NCBI GenBank assembly: GCA_002429455.1
Contig: DIZU01000050.1
Span: 7,950 to 30,914, forward strand
DNA length: 22,965 nt
Reading direction: 5' to 3'
Source of the DNA: Methylotenera sp. UBA6020
Lineage (GTDB): Bacteria > Pseudomonadota > Gammaproteobacteria > Burkholderiales > Methylophilaceae
A program made the translations under genes and the position numbers. This document shows, one piece after another, positions 1 to 8,494 of this stretch. The notes beneath the pieces were generated by a model, which did not search any database, had not been told where the DNA came from, and was given only the letters and a program-made list of their open reading frames with translations. Position 1 is the stretch's first letter. Each line of letters starts with the position of its first letter.

Positions 1-92
1 ATGTAATTACGATGGAGTGAATAATAGATAATATTTATTGATATATATAATTGAATATTTAAAACTATTTGATATGCTAAACTTATCATAAT

Positions 93-115
93 GCTTAGTT
101 GAATAGTGCTTAGTT
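93..115. promoter_or_regulatory. direct repeat GCTTAGTT x2 upstream of oxyR
   Basis: Two exact copies of GCTTAGTT (93-100 and 108-115) lie 15 bp apart in the AT-rich leader, about 30-50 bp before the oxyR start. They could be half-sites for a regulator, possibly OxyR itself. The match is short and may be chance in such AT-rich DNA. I could not assign a convincing -35/-10 pair in 1-146. Confidence 0.2.
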
Positions 116-146
116 AAAATGCAAAATACTAGTTAGGATATGGGTC

Positions 147-1049
147 ATGACCTTGAGTGAATTACGTTTTGTCGTAGCGTTAGCAAAAGAGCGCAATTTT
201 AGGCGTGCAGCTGAAAAGTGCTTTGTCAGCCAGCCTGCACTCAGTTTAGCGATTAAAAAGTTAGAAGAAGATTTGGGCGTTTTAATTTTTGAGCGTAGCC
301 GTACCGATGTCAGCCCAACCCCAATAGGTGAGCAAATTATAGAGCAAGCAATCCGTGCTATTGAAGAAGTTGGTCACATTCGGGAAATTGCAAAACAGGG
401 TAATAATCAATTAGGCGGGGCGTTTCGGCTTGGCTTAATCTACTCGGTAGGGCCGTATTTATTACCGGAAATTATTCCAATATTGCGTCTTAGCGCACCA
501 GATATGCCTTTAGATATTGAGGAAAACCTAACGGTGCAATTGGAAGTGCAACTTAAAAGTGGCGTGATTGATGCCGCAGTGGTGGCTTTGCCATTTGATG
601 TGCCGGGCATTAAAACCATGCCGCTATATGATGAAAAATATGTAGTAATGGTGCCTATCGGCCATCACTGGGCCAGCCGAAACTCCATTCAGGCGAAGGA
701 GTTGGTTGATGAGCATGTGTTATTGCTGAATAGTGGCCATTGCTACAGTCATCAAGTATTGCAAGCGTGCCCAGATTTGTCCCGTAAAGGACAAGTGTTA
801 CAAGGTAACTCGTTAGAGACTATCCGTAACATGGTGGCTTCAAATTTAGGCATTACGGTATTGCCATGCAGCGCCGCGACTGAGCGCTATGTGAATCCGC
901 TAGTGAAGGTGATTCCGTTTGCCGCGCCGGTGCCCGTGCGAAGAATAGCACTGGCTTGGCGTAAAAGTTATGCGAGGGAGCTGGCGGTTGATTGTATTGC
1001 GGATGCAATTAGAGAAATGAAGTCTGAATGTTTAGTATTAGTCAAATAA
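147..1049 (+). CDS. oxyR: OxyR-type LysR-family peroxide-responsive regulator
   Basis: This 300-residue LysR-type protein probably senses peroxide and activates antioxidant genes. A winged helix-turn-helix covers about residues 1-60 (AAEKCFVSQPALSLAIKKLE). The effector domain follows from about residue 90. The decisive feature is GHCYSHQVLQAC, which places cysteines at residues 199 and 208, the spacing and even the numbering of the E. coli OxyR disulfide pair. The downstream segment SLETIRNMVASNLGITVLP also matches OxyR rather than CysB or generic LysR proteins. The ATG at 147 follows a TTAGGA ribosome-binding-like stretch. The gene is transcribed towards pqqA, which lies on the opposite strand, and a structured element begins at its stop codon. 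The OxyR family call is strong. Its targets are not visible here, and no catalase or peroxiredoxin gene is adjacent. Confidence 0.88.
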   Translation: MTLSELRFVVALAKERNFRRAAEKCFVSQPALSLAIKKLEEDLGVLIFERSRTDVSPTPIGEQIIEQAIRAIEEVGHIREIAKQGNNQLGGAFRLGLIYSVGPYLLPEIIPILRLSAPDMPLDIEENLTVQLEVQLKSGVIDAAVVALPFDVPGIKTMPLYDEKYVVMVPIGHHWASRNSIQAKELVDEHVLLLNSGHCYSHQVLQACPDLSRKGQVLQGNSLETIRNMVASNLGITVLPCSAATERYVNPLVKVIPFAAPVPVRRIALAWRKSYARELAVDCIADAIREMKSECLVLVK

Positions 1050-1130
1050 GATAAACCTAGGAACGCTGTTAGACCTCCTTGCTGTACTAAAGTACAGTCG
1101 TCGTCAGCGTGCTTAGTTTTCGGCTTATCT
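1049..1130. repeat. 82-nt nested inverted repeat, REP-like or structured RNA
   Basis: Three nested stems are visible. The outer arms are 1049-1057 (AGATAAACC) and 1122-1130 (GGCTTATCT), pairing over 9 bp with one wobble. The middle arms are ACGCTG at 1063-1068 and CAGCGT at 1105-1110. The inner arms are CTGTACT at 1082-1088 and AGTACAG at 1091-1097 with a 2-nt loop. The element starts on the last base of the oxyR stop codon. It may be a REP-like dispersed repeat, the 3' end structure of the oxyR mRNA, or a small RNA. There is no U-tract after either end, so it is not a classical terminator. No second copy was noticed in this window. Confidence 0.45.
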
Positions 1131-1163
1131 AGATCGGAATAACAATTTACATAGTCAGTTCCA

Positions 1164-1203
1164 TGAAATGCAAAAGGACGCTTACGCGTCCCTTTGCATT
1201 TCA
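1164..1203 (-). terminator. 18-bp hairpin between oxyR and pqqA
   Basis: Arms at 1164-1181 and 1186-1203 pair over 18 bp around a TTAC loop, with a single wobble or mismatch. It lies 20 bp past the pqqA stop codon and between two convergent genes, as expected of a shared transcription end or an mRNA-stabilising hairpin. Neither side has a long T-run (the + side has only CTTTT), so intrinsic termination is plausible but not certain. Small pqqA mRNAs are often followed by such a hairpin. Confidence 0.55.
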
Positions 1204-1222
1204 CTTTTAGCTAGACTAAAGA

Positions 1223-1294
1223 CTAGCGATTGCAAACGTACATTGTAACTTCGAAACCGAAACGCATTTCAGTAGCAGCTGGTTTTGTCCACAT
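1223..1294 (-). CDS. pqqA: PQQ precursor peptide PqqA (23 residues)
   Basis: This short gene encodes 23 residues beginning [16 protein letters not shown] and ending TMYVCNR. PqqA is the ribosomal peptide from which pyrroloquinoline quinone is built. PqqE/PqqD crosslink a conserved Glu and Tyr, which are then excised as the cofactor. The required E-x3-Y pair is present (E15, Y19) within the family motif EVTMY, and the MW-KPA start and NR end match short PqqA proteins. A near-perfect TAGGAGA ribosome binding site lies 6-7 bases before the ATG. No pqqB, C, D or E follows: the next gene is the convergent oxyR beyond a hairpin, so this is a stand-alone copy. Position 21 is Cys, where I recall small or polar residues such as Ser or Ala. 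Methylotrophs can carry separate or extra pqqA genes. The identification is very likely correct despite the length. Confidence 0.92.
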   Translation of the reverse strand: MWTKPAATEMRFGFEVTMYVCNR

Positions 1295-1341
1295 GGTAAA
1301 TCTCCTAAAAGTTAATTATTAAGAACTACGTAATTTATGAC

Positions 1342-1380
1342 TTACATAGTACAGCGCTGTTGCGAAAGGAAGCTATGTAA
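1342..1380. promoter_or_regulatory. inverted repeat upstream of pqqA, possible operator
   Basis: TTACATAG at 1342-1349 and CTATGTAA at 1373-1380 form a perfect 8-bp inverted repeat. Inside it sits the perfect palindrome ACAGCGCTGT (1351-1360). The site lies 48-86 bp before the pqqA start codon, within the intergenic region and outside any gene. It could be a regulator binding site or a 5' leader hairpin of the pqqA mRNA. I could not place a confident -35/-10 pair. Confidence 0.35.
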
Positions 1381-1446
1381 AGTGATGAAATAGCACTCAT
1401 GATTTTCATTAGATTATGGCGTGACAAACACACAATTTACAAGTGG

Positions 1447-2385
1447 CTAGTACGTGACAAATACACGATAACCAGCAACGGTCACGCCTTGTGTGGTCAT
1501 AGCCAGTTGAACCTTCACTTCGCCACCCGCAGCTAACCCACTGGCAATATCGGTATGCTCAGGTAGATATTCATTTGGTTTGAAGATGCGTCGCAATTTG
1601 GGCTTGTCTTCCACATCGGTGAGCGTGAGTTCCAAATTAGGATAGGCCTGATTAAAGCCTGCTTGATTGATTAAGGTGCTGGTTAAGCGCATCAATCCTG
1701 CGTGATCAACATCTTCTTTTATATCGGAATCATCAATCACGATGAATTCAATTTTTTTGGGTAGCTCTATGCTGCAAGCAATGTGTTTGCAGACCTGCAC
1801 AAGATAGGGTTTGGTATTGGGATAATAAATGGCAATGTCGTTGCGTAAAAAATAAACCATTTGCGCAGTTGCCGTGAGTAATAAAAGCAAGGCACACAAT
1901 AACCATAGCCAAGGGCGTGATCTTTTAGCGGCAATATTAGGGTTAAGTTTAGATTTATCTGCCAGGTCATCAAAATTGCTGGGTTGAACGTCGCTAATTA
2001 CAGCATTGTTCACAGCTTCGCCAATGCCGTAGCTATCAGTGTCGATATTTGCAGGGCTGGAGTCAGCAGTAAAAACGATGGTATCTGTAGTTTCAGTCGC
2101 GGTGGTTTCAGCTTCAGTGCTTGAAGCTGTAGACTCCAGCGTTTCAAGCATGGGCGCCGGAGTGTCATTTGATGCATCGTCAGCTACTAAGGGCGCATCT
2201 GCTGTAGTATCATCTACAGTAGTAAGATCATTTGCAGATTGGCTATTTAATTCAATGAGCTGTTGTCTAGCGTCAAATACATGCAGGCAATGGCCGCAAC
2301 GCACTTGACCATTATGTTGATTAAGCTGTTCTTCGGTAACAAAAAATTGAGTTTGGCAGGCAGGGCAATCAGTTATGGCGCGCAT
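1447..2385 (-). CDS. zinc-ribbon and DUF3426 membrane protein
   Basis: This 312-residue protein has an N-terminal zinc ribbon with cysteines at 7, 10, 30 and 33 (CPAC...CGHC), of the MJ0042 type. A low-complexity acidic, Ala/Thr/Ser-rich linker covers about residues 45-140. One membrane segment spans about 158-180, and the C-terminal region of about 130 residues matches DUF3426. The layout implies a cytoplasmic zinc ribbon tethered to a periplasmic domain. Its function is unknown. The gene follows prmA with a 13-bp overlap, so the two are probably translationally coupled at the end of the aroQ-accB-accC-prmA operon. I recall this neighbourhood from other betaproteobacteria. The domain calls are firm, but the role is not. 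Confidence 0.8.
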   Translation of the reverse strand: MRAITDCPACQTQFFVTEEQLNQHNGQVRCGHCLHVFDARQQLIELNSQSANDLTTVDDTTADAPLVADDASNDTPAPMLETLESTASSTEAETTATETTDTIVFTADSSPANIDTDSYGIGEAVNNAVISDVQPSNFDDLADKSKLNPNIAAKRSRPWLWLLCALLLLLTATAQMVYFLRNDIAIYYPNTKPYLVQVCKHIACSIELPKKIEFIVIDDSDIKEDVDHAGLMRLTSTLINQAGFNQAYPNLELTLTDVEDKPKLRRIFKPNEYLPEHTDIASGLAAGGEVKVQLAMTTQGVTVAGYRVFVTY

Positions 2386-3269
2386 TTTTTAGTACCAGTG
2401 AGCAACACCCAAGATTCCATATATTGAGGTGGCTCCATAGTAAACCATTCCGCATAAATGGCTGAAACAGCTGATTCTTGTTCACGTAAAATACCAGATA
2501 AGGCAATTTTACCGCCTGTTTTGCATGATTTTGCCAGCGCAGGTGCCAGTACACTTAAGGCGCTAGATAGAATATTCGCGACCACAATATCAAATTCCTG
2601 CGTTTGATATTGGCTTGCATGGTAAAACTCAGCAAGTACATCATTCTGCTCAGCGTTATACAGGCTAGATTGAATGGCTTGTGTATCAATATCGGTACCT
2701 ACAACATGTGCCGCACCTAGTTTTTTTGCCGCAATCGCTAAAATGCCAGAGCCACAGCCATAATCCAGCACGGTATATTGTGCAGCTACGGTTCGGGTGA
2801 GCCATGCTAAGCAAAGATGGGTAGTAGGGTGGCTGCCAGTACCAAAAGCGAGACCTGGGTCTAGGATAATGTTGATTGCCGCTGGATTCGGGCTACTGTG
2901 CCATGTGGGCACAATCCATAAGTTATCACTGATTTTAATCGGATCAAATTGTGACTGCGTAGCACGCACCCAATCTTGCTCCTGGATAATCTCGGTGGTG
3001 TATTGCAGACCTGAAAGGCCTGTTTGATGTTGCAAATCAGTGATAATTTGACTGATGTCAACGCCTTCATCAAACAGCACGCTAACCAAGTTTTGTTGCC
3101 AAATACCCGGCGGTGGGTCCCCTGGCTCGCCGAAGATGGGCTGTTCATCAACGGTTTCGGCATTGGCATCTTCAATAATGGCAGATAATGCACCCAGCTC
3201 CATGAGCGTATCGCTAATTAAATCAGCGGTATTATCTTGTGCTTCAATTTTTAACGATACCCAAGCCAT
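2373..3269 (-). CDS. prmA: ribosomal protein L11 methyltransferase
   Basis: PrmA trimethylates ribosomal protein L11 in the cytoplasm using S-adenosylmethionine. The 298-residue length is normal. The family signature DPGLAFGTGSHPTT is at 138-151, and the SAM-binding motif I, VLDYGCGSGILAIAA, at about 167-181. Motif II follows as GTDID at about 191-195, and the substrate-side VANILSSAL lies near residue 235. The N-terminal L11-recognition domain (about 1-90) and the linker are present. The ATG at 3269 begins MAWVSLKIEA, a typical PrmA start. The gene lies 38 bp after accC and overlaps the zinc-ribbon gene, consistent with one operon. The enzyme is dispensable in E. coli. Confidence 0.95.
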   Translation of the reverse strand: MAWVSLKIEAQDNTADLISDTLMELGALSAIIEDANAETVDEQPIFGEPGDPPPGIWQQNLVSVLFDEGVDISQIITDLQHQTGLSGLQYTTEIIQEQDWVRATQSQFDPIKISDNLWIVPTWHSSPNPAAINIILDPGLAFGTGSHPTTHLCLAWLTRTVAAQYTVLDYGCGSGILAIAAKKLGAAHVVGTDIDTQAIQSSLYNAEQNDVLAEFYHASQYQTQEFDIVVANILSSALSVLAPALAKSCKTGGKIALSGILREQESAVSAIYAEWFTMEPPQYMESWVLLTGTKKCAP

Positions 3270-3307
3270 GCTGAACCCGCTTACTTATTATGCCAATTTA
3301 TTAGAAT

Positions 3308-4663
3308 TTATTTGTTATAAATACCAAGCTTTTGCTCGAGGTAGTGAATGCTGGTGCCGCCTAAATGAAACGCTGCGTCCGCCATAAGGTCTGCGTGCAG
3401 GGCTAAATTGGTGCTAATGCCGTCAATCATCATCTCCGACAAGGCAATCCGCATGCGCGCAATGGCTTGCTCGCGGGTATCGCCGTAGGTAATCAGCTTG
3501 CCAATCATCGAATCGTAATGAGGCGGAACCGTATAGCCGGCATAAGCATGCGTATCAATACGCACACCTGGGCCGCCAGGCATATGGAATTTGTTAATTT
3601 TGCCGGGTGAAGGCACAAAGGTATATGGATCTTCAGCGTTGATCCGGCATTCAATGGCATGACCACGTAACACAATATCTTTTTGACGGAATTTAAGCTT
3701 TTCACCAGCCGCTACAAAAATTTGCTGTTGGACTAAATCGATGCCGGTGATCATTTCTGTGACAGTGTGCTCAACCTGAAGACGCGTGTTCATTTCAATG
3801 AAATAAAACTCATTGTTTTCATACAGGAATTCAAAAGTACCGACACCGCGATATTTGATTTTACGGCACGCTTCAGCACAACGTTCGCCGATTTTGTCGC
3901 GTAATCGAGCATTTAATAGTGGCGCCGGTGCCTCTTCAATGATTTTTTGATGGCGACGTTGCATGGAGCAATCGCGTTCACCTAAATATACCGCGTTGCC
4001 GTGTTGGTCGGCCAATATCTGAATTTCGATATGACGTGGTTTTTCCAGGTATTTTTCCATGTAAACCACGGGGTTGCCAAATGCCGCCTGTGCTTCGGCT
4101 TTGGTCATATTCACCGAGGTCAGTAAAGCTGCTTCAGTGTGTACCACGCGCATGCCGCGCCCGCCTCCACCGCCAGCCGCTTTAATAATCACTGGGTAGC
4201 CTACTTGCTTAGCCGTTCTAATAATTTCTGCGGGGTCGTCTGAAAGTGCGCCCTCAGAGCCTGGTACGCAAGGTACGCCGGCTTTTTTCATGGCGTCTTT
4301 GGCCGACACTTTGTCGCCCATTAAGCGTATGGTTTCAGCCTTAGGCCCGATAAATACAAAGCCGCTTTGTTCTACGCGCTCAGCAAAATCAGCATTTTCT
4401 GATAAGAAACCATAACCTGGATGAATAGCTTGTGCATCGGTGACTTCTGCGGCGCTAATGACGGCAGGTACGTTCAAGTAACTTTGACTCGAAGGTGCCG
4501 GGCCAATACAAACGGATTCATCTGCCAATTTTACGTATTTAGCTTCACGATCGGCTTCGGAGTGAACTGCAACCGTTCTGATGCCAAGTTCGCGACATGC
4601 GCGCTGTACACGCAAGGCAATTTCGCCGCGATTCGCAATTAAGATTTTGTCAAACATAGCCAT
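3308..4663 (-). CDS. accC: acetyl-CoA carboxylase, biotin carboxylase subunit
   Basis: AccC carboxylates the biotin on AccB using ATP and bicarbonate, the first half-reaction of malonyl-CoA formation for fatty-acid synthesis. The 451-residue length matches the family. The N-terminal domain begins [16 protein letters not shown]. The glycine-rich ATP loop [11 protein letters not shown] is at 161-171, and the catalytic [10 protein letters not shown] is at 290-299, with Arg294 corresponding to the essential arginine. The gene starts 18 bp after accB and clearly shares its operon. Two in-frame ATGs lie two codons apart (residues 1 and 3). I kept the upstream one at 4663, which has AGGA about 11 bases before it, though the second is possible. 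The carboxyltransferase genes accA and accD are not in the window, as is usual. Confidence 0.97.
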   Translation of the reverse strand: MAMFDKILIANRGEIALRVQRACRELGIRTVAVHSEADREAKYVKLADESVCIGPAPSSQSYLNVPAVISAAEVTDAQAIHPGYGFLSENADFAERVEQSGFVFIGPKAETIRLMGDKVSAKDAMKKAGVPCVPGSEGALSDDPAEIIRTAKQVGYPVIIKAAGGGGGRGMRVVHTEAALLTSVNMTKAEAQAAFGNPVVYMEKYLEKPRHIEIQILADQHGNAVYLGERDCSMQRRHQKIIEEAPAPLLNARLRDKIGERCAEACRKIKYRGVGTFEFLYENNEFYFIEMNTRLQVEHTVTEMITGIDLVQQQIFVAAGEKLKFRQKDIVLRGHAIECRINAEDPYTFVPSPGKINKFHMPGGPGVRIDTHAYAGYTVPPHYDSMIGKLITYGDTREQAIARMRIALSEMMIDGISTNLALHADLMADAAFHLGGTSIHYLEQKLGIYNK

Positions 4664-4681
4664 GTAATAAAAATCCTGTGC

Positions 4682-5140
4682 TTAAGCAATAATAAAGAGG
4701 GGTTCGCCGTATTCAACGGCTTGGCCATTATCTACTAAGATTTTTTTAATAACACCGGCTTTGTCTGCCTCAATTTCATTTAATAGTTTCATGGCTTCAA
4801 TAATACATAGGGTATCGCCCACAGCAACGGTGTCACCCACTTCAACAAAAGCTTTTGCATCCGGTGAAGCCGAGCGATAAAACGTACCTACCATAGGGGA
4901 TTTAACGGAATGGCCTTCATCAACTACGGTTGCAATAGTCTCGCTAGCAACTGCCGCTTGAGGCGCAGTACCATAGTGCATTGGCGCATAGTTTGCGAAG
5001 TTTCCGTAAGGTGCAGCAGGCGCGTTTGAAGTGAAGTTGCGGCTAATACGTACTTTTTCACCGTCTTCGGTGAGTTCAAGTTCGGAGATACCTGATGCTT
5101 CAACGAGATCAATTAATTTTTTAAGTTTGCGTAAATCCAT
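4682..5140 (-). CDS. accB: biotin carboxyl carrier protein of acetyl-CoA carboxylase
   Basis: AccB carries the biotin that shuttles carboxyl groups between AccC and the AccA/AccD carboxyltransferase. The 152-residue protein has the usual layout. An N-terminal dimerisation segment ([18 protein letters not shown]) is followed by an Ala/Pro-rich flexible linker at about 38-75. The C-terminal biotinyl domain starts at about 78 ([12 protein letters not shown]). The biotinylation motif EAMK is at 115-118, with Lys118 as the attachment site. The 73-bp gap from aroQ holds an AGAGG ribosome binding site just before the ATG and is AT-rich, so an additional promoter there is possible. Confidence 0.97.
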   Translation of the reverse strand: MDLRKLKKLIDLVEASGISELELTEDGEKVRISRNFTSNAPAAPYGNFANYAPMHYGTAPQAAVASETIATVVDEGHSVKSPMVGTFYRSASPDAKAFVEVGDTVAVGDTLCIIEAMKLLNEIEADKAGVIKKILVDNGQAVEYGEPLFIIA

Positions 5141-5213
5141 AATAACCTCTAAAAATCTTGTAAAAAGTTTTATTTAATAATGATATTAATTGCTAAGAAC
5201 GATTGATGTGTGA

Positions 5214-5660
5214 CTACTTTTTTAGTTGTTCTATCGCGTAATCAAGCGCTAGCGAATAACCATGTGCGCCTAAGCCGCTAATTACACCAACAGCGATATC
5301 AGTGAAATACGAATGATGGCGAAACGCCTCACGTGCATACACATTGGATAAATGTACCTCGATAAAAGGTACTTTAACAGCGCTGAGAGCATCGCGCATG
5401 GCTACTGATGTATGCGTAAAGGCTGCTGGGTTGATAATGACAAAATCCACTTTTTTCGACGCTAATGACTGAATTTTGGTGACAAGTTCGCCCTCAGCAT
5501 TACTTTGAAACGTGTCTAATGCAATATTAGCCAGCTTTGCTTTATCTGCTAACGTTTGATTGATCGAGCTAAGCGTGGCGTTGCCGTAGTGTTCAGGTTC
5601 ACGTAACCCCAATAAATTGAGGTTGGGACCATGCAATACTAAAATTGATTTAGCAGGCAT
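5214..5660 (-). CDS. aroQ: type II 3-dehydroquinate dehydratase
   Basis: AroQ removes water from 3-dehydroquinate to give 3-dehydroshikimate, the third step of the shikimate pathway to aromatic amino acids. The 148-residue length is typical of the dodecameric type II enzyme. The start ([20 protein letters not shown]) provides Arg20 and the active-site Tyr25. NPAAFTHTS gives Asn77 and His83, and [17 protein letters not shown] gives Glu101 and the general-acid candidate His103. The gene heads the accB-accC-prmA operon, an arrangement I recall as common in proteobacteria. A 178-bp AT-rich gap separates it from the tlpA-like gene upstream and probably holds its promoter, but no clear -35/-10 pair stands out. 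Confidence 0.96.
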   Translation of the reverse strand: MPAKSILVLHGPNLNLLGLREPEHYGNATLSSINQTLADKAKLANIALDTFQSNAEGELVTKIQSLASKKVDFVIINPAAFTHTSVAMRDALSAVKVPFIEVHLSNVYAREAFRHHSYFTDIAVGVISGLGAHGYSLALDYAIEQLKK

Positions 5661-5838
5661 GACAAAGCACTTTTTTGATCGTTTTTTGGCGTAAATTTCT
5701 GTAACTCATAAGCGCAAGTTTGCCGAAGTTAACCGGTTTTGTCCAGTTACATTAGCGAAATTCAAGGAATTTACAAAAAATTAACGATTAAGTTATTGAT
5801 ATTATTAGCTTAAGGCTATATCTGTAAACGGAACATCG

Positions 5839-6402
5839 TTAATGTGGCAATAAAGTACTTAAAGTTGCTTCTAAAAGTGATTTATTAATGCGGCCAAAGT
5901 AAGTTTTGACTATGCGGCCATCGGTATTGATGATCACTGTATAAGGTAGAACACTCTGGTTATTACCCAAACTATCGCCCAAAGCCATGCCCTCATTCTC
6001 GGCGGCAAACAGAGGGTAGCTGACCGGTGTTGCTTGTATAAATTCTTTTATCAACCCTAATTCATCGATTGCCACACCCAGCACCACTACATTCTTGTTT
6101 TGGTATTCCTGATGTATTTGAGAGAGCTCAGGCATTTCTTCGCGGCATGGTGAGCACCAGGTTGCCCAAAAATTTAGCACGATGATTTTGCCTTTGTATT
6201 GGCTCAGGGCCTGGTTGACTCCATTTTTATCAGGCAAACTGGCAGCAAAAAGCATTTGCGTGGATTGTGTGCTGGGCCCAGTATTGGTTGAGTTAGCGTT
6301 ACTTAATATTTTATTAGGGCCTAAAAAATAATAATAAATGATAAAACCCAAGGTTACCATCACGGCCACGTAGCCTATGCGGGGAAGTATTTTTTTTAAC
6401 AT
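5839..6402 (-). CDS. membrane-anchored TlpA/ResA-like thioredoxin
   Basis: This 187-residue protein is a periplasmic thiol-disulfide reductase tethered by an N-terminal membrane segment (about residues 10-27). The thioredoxin fold starts near residue 55 and carries WATWCSPC, with active-site cysteines 83 and 86, followed by REEMPEL. This is the signature of the TlpA/ResA/CcmG group, which reduces cysteines of cytochrome c or other exported proteins. The start codon overlaps the 3' end of dsbD by 7 bp, so the two are translationally coupled, and DsbD is the likely source of electrons for this protein. The exact target cannot be told from sequence. A DsbE/CcmG role is less likely because no ccm genes are adjacent. 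Confidence 0.88.
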   Translation of the reverse strand: MLKKILPRIGYVAVMVTLGFIIYYYFLGPNKILSNANSTNTGPSTQSTQMLFAASLPDKNGVNQALSQYKGKIIVLNFWATWCSPCREEMPELSQIHQEYQNKNVVVLGVAIDELGLIKEFIQATPVSYPLFAAENEGMALGDSLGNNQSVLPYTVIINTDGRIVKTYFGRINKSLLEATLSTLLPH

Positions 6403-8378
6403 TGAATCGTTGAAACCTCAGATGGTGTTGCGGTCATGCAGCTATCGCGTTTGGCAAGGGTCGTAATAAAGCGGTCAGCATTTTGAAAGCCTACTGTTTT
6501 CAACGCTTTCATCTCTTGACCGTTTCCATTGAAAAAGACGATGCCAGGCGGGCCAAATAACGCAAAGCGTTTTAACAGCGCTTTGTCTTCTTCGGAGTTT
6601 GCGGTGACATCAAGTTGCAGCAACGTTGTGTTTTTTAACATTCGTTGTACGTTTTGATCGCTAAACGTGCTTTGCTCCAGTTCTTTACAAGCTACGCACC
6701 AATCTGCATAAAAATCCAGCATCACTGGCTGCCCTTGAGATTCAGCGAGTTTTTTCTCTAACTCAGCAATACTGGCAATGCGGGTAAAGGCGAGGGAAGA
6801 TTCAGTTTTTTGCTGATTTACATTTGCAGTGCTGGTTGCAACTCCGCCCGTAATGCCATTTAGGGGTTGCAATGCAGATTTTGCTCCAGACAGCGCACCA
6901 ATTAATAATGCCACGCCGAACACCAAAAAAATCACAGCGATGCCTTTGCCGAGCTTCGCAAAATTATTGGCATGCGCGGGTAAGTTGGCCGGTAAGTTAT
7001 CTAGCGCATGGAGGTACACCGCAGTCACAATCAACAACGTAGCCCATAGCGCCAATTGAATGCTGACAGCAATGACTGGGGATATTAACCAAATGGCCAT
7101 AGCCAGCATTAACACGCCAAAAAAGTTGCGTACTGTGTTCATCCAATTGCCGGTTTTGGGTAATAAGCTGCCTGCCGAAGCGCCAATCAATAATAACGGT
7201 ACACCCATGCCTAAAGATAATGCAAACAGTGCAATGCCACCTAATACGACATTTTGTGATTGACCGATGTAAATTAAGGCACCTGCCAGCGGTGCGGCAA
7301 CACAAGGGCTGACGATCAAAGCAGATAAAACGCCCATCACAAAAACGCCCAAAAATTTGCCACCTTTGAGTTTGTTACTGGCGTTGAGTATTTTGCTTTC
7401 CAGCGCATTGGGTAATGTAAGCTCATAAAAGCCGAACATGGAACAGGCTAATACTACAAATACCAAGGCAGAAGCACCCAATACCCAAGGATTTTGTAGT
7501 GATTGGCTTAGCAGGTTGCCAGATAACCCTGCGGCTACGCCGGCTAAGGTATAGCTTAACGCCATGCCCAACACATAAGCGACCGACAGGCTAAAGCTAT
7601 GCAGCTTACTGGAGTGCGAATTATTGTTATTTTTAGTTTGAGATTGGCTGCCAACAATAATGCTCGATAAAATAGGGATCATTGGTAATACGCATGGCGT
7701 GAGTGATAACAATAAGCCTGCACCAAAAAAGCCAATAATTATCAGCCAGACATTACCTGTTTTTAATAAGCCGGCGGTATCATCACCGTCGCCATTGAGA
7801 TCACTGCTAGCATAGGTATTGTTATTGTTTTGACCAGCTTTTGTCCCGCTGAGATTAACAGTGAAAGTTTTTTTGATGGGGGCATAGCACAGGCCTTTTT
7901 CACTGCAACCTTGGTAGCTTGCTGCAATCTTAACTATGCCGTTGTTGATTGCGGCTAGTTTGATATTGGCTTTAAAGTCATGGTGATATACTTCTTGTTT
8001 ACCAAAATTGGCGTCATCTTTGATGTCACCCGCGGGCAAGCTCACCTGAGTTATCGTGCCAGAACTGGGGTTGCTAGTACCTGCCGCTGGTATTTCAAAT
8101 TTGATGCGCTGGCGGTACAAATAGTGACCAGGCGCGACGGTAAAGGCGGCTTGAATGTTGTCAGCATCCAATGCGCTTAAATTTAGCTTAAATGCAACAT
8201 CCGGCGGTAAAAAAGCTTCATCTGCATTACCTTCTGTCAGCATATTAATGGCGCTTTTATTTATCTCGCCAGCATAGACATTAGTATGTACGTTAAGTAA
8301 AAAGCCCATTGCAATAACGGCGATAAAGCTATTTGCTAAGTTTTTTAAAAGTAAATTTTTCACGTACAAGTGTTCCAT
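6396..8378 (-). CDS. dsbD: thiol:disulfide interchange protein DsbD
   Basis: DsbD passes electrons from cytoplasmic thioredoxin across the inner membrane to periplasmic thiol proteins. All three redox modules are intact in 660 residues. An N-terminal signal segment (about 12-36) leads into a periplasmic alpha domain with Cys158 and Cys164 (GCSEKGLC). A multi-spanning membrane domain of about eight helices (about 210-500) has Cys229 (LTPCVLPMIP) and Cys359 (SPCVAAPL). A C-terminal thioredoxin domain has ADWCVACKE with Cys561 and Cys564. The gene overlaps the TlpA-like gene by 7 bp. No good ribosome binding site precedes the ATG at 8378. An in-frame GTG at the sixth codon has GGAA upstream and could be the real start, still leaving a signal sequence. 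An imperfect 16-bp tandem repeat (8397-8428) lies in the divergent gap towards fxsA. Confidence 0.95.
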   Translation of the reverse strand: MEHLYVKNLLLKNLANSFIAVIAMGFLLNVHTNVYAGEINKSAINMLTEGNADEAFLPPDVAFKLNLSALDADNIQAAFTVAPGHYLYRQRIKFEIPAAGTSNPSSGTITQVSLPAGDIKDDANFGKQEVYHHDFKANIKLAAINNGIVKIAASYQGCSEKGLCYAPIKKTFTVNLSGTKAGQNNNNTYASSDLNGDGDDTAGLLKTGNVWLIIIGFFGAGLLLSLTPCVLPMIPILSSIIVGSQSQTKNNNNSHSSKLHSFSLSVAYVLGMALSYTLAGVAAGLSGNLLSQSLQNPWVLGASALVFVVLACSMFGFYELTLPNALESKILNASNKLKGGKFLGVFVMGVLSALIVSPCVAAPLAGALIYIGQSQNVVLGGIALFALSLGMGVPLLLIGASAGSLLPKTGNWMNTVRNFFGVLMLAMAIWLISPVIAVSIQLALWATLLIVTAVYLHALDNLPANLPAHANNFAKLGKGIAVIFLVFGVALLIGALSGAKSALQPLNGITGGVATSTANVNQQKTESSLAFTRIASIAELEKKLAESQGQPVMLDFYADWCVACKELEQSTFSDQNVQRMLKNTTLLQLDVTANSEEDKALLKRFALFGPPGIVFFNGNGQEMKALKTVGFQNADRFITTLAKRDSCMTATPSEVSTIQC

Positions 8379-8494
8379 GATTGAAAATTGAAGCTATTGT
8401 AACTATAGAGTCTTGCAATTATAGAATACCGGCACCACAAACTGTAGATAAGCAATTAGCATAATACGTTCAATGGATTGGAGATAACATACAA

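Noticed and set aside
968..1204. 78-codon open frame on the minus strand between pqqA and oxyR
   Set aside because: It crosses the hairpin and the nested inverted repeat and runs into the 3' end of oxyR; no ribosome binding site and no recognisable domain.
1421..1466. Two copies of GTGACAAAyACAC at the end of the zinc-ribbon gene
   Set aside because: One copy is coding sequence and the match is short, so it was not treated as a regulatory repeat.
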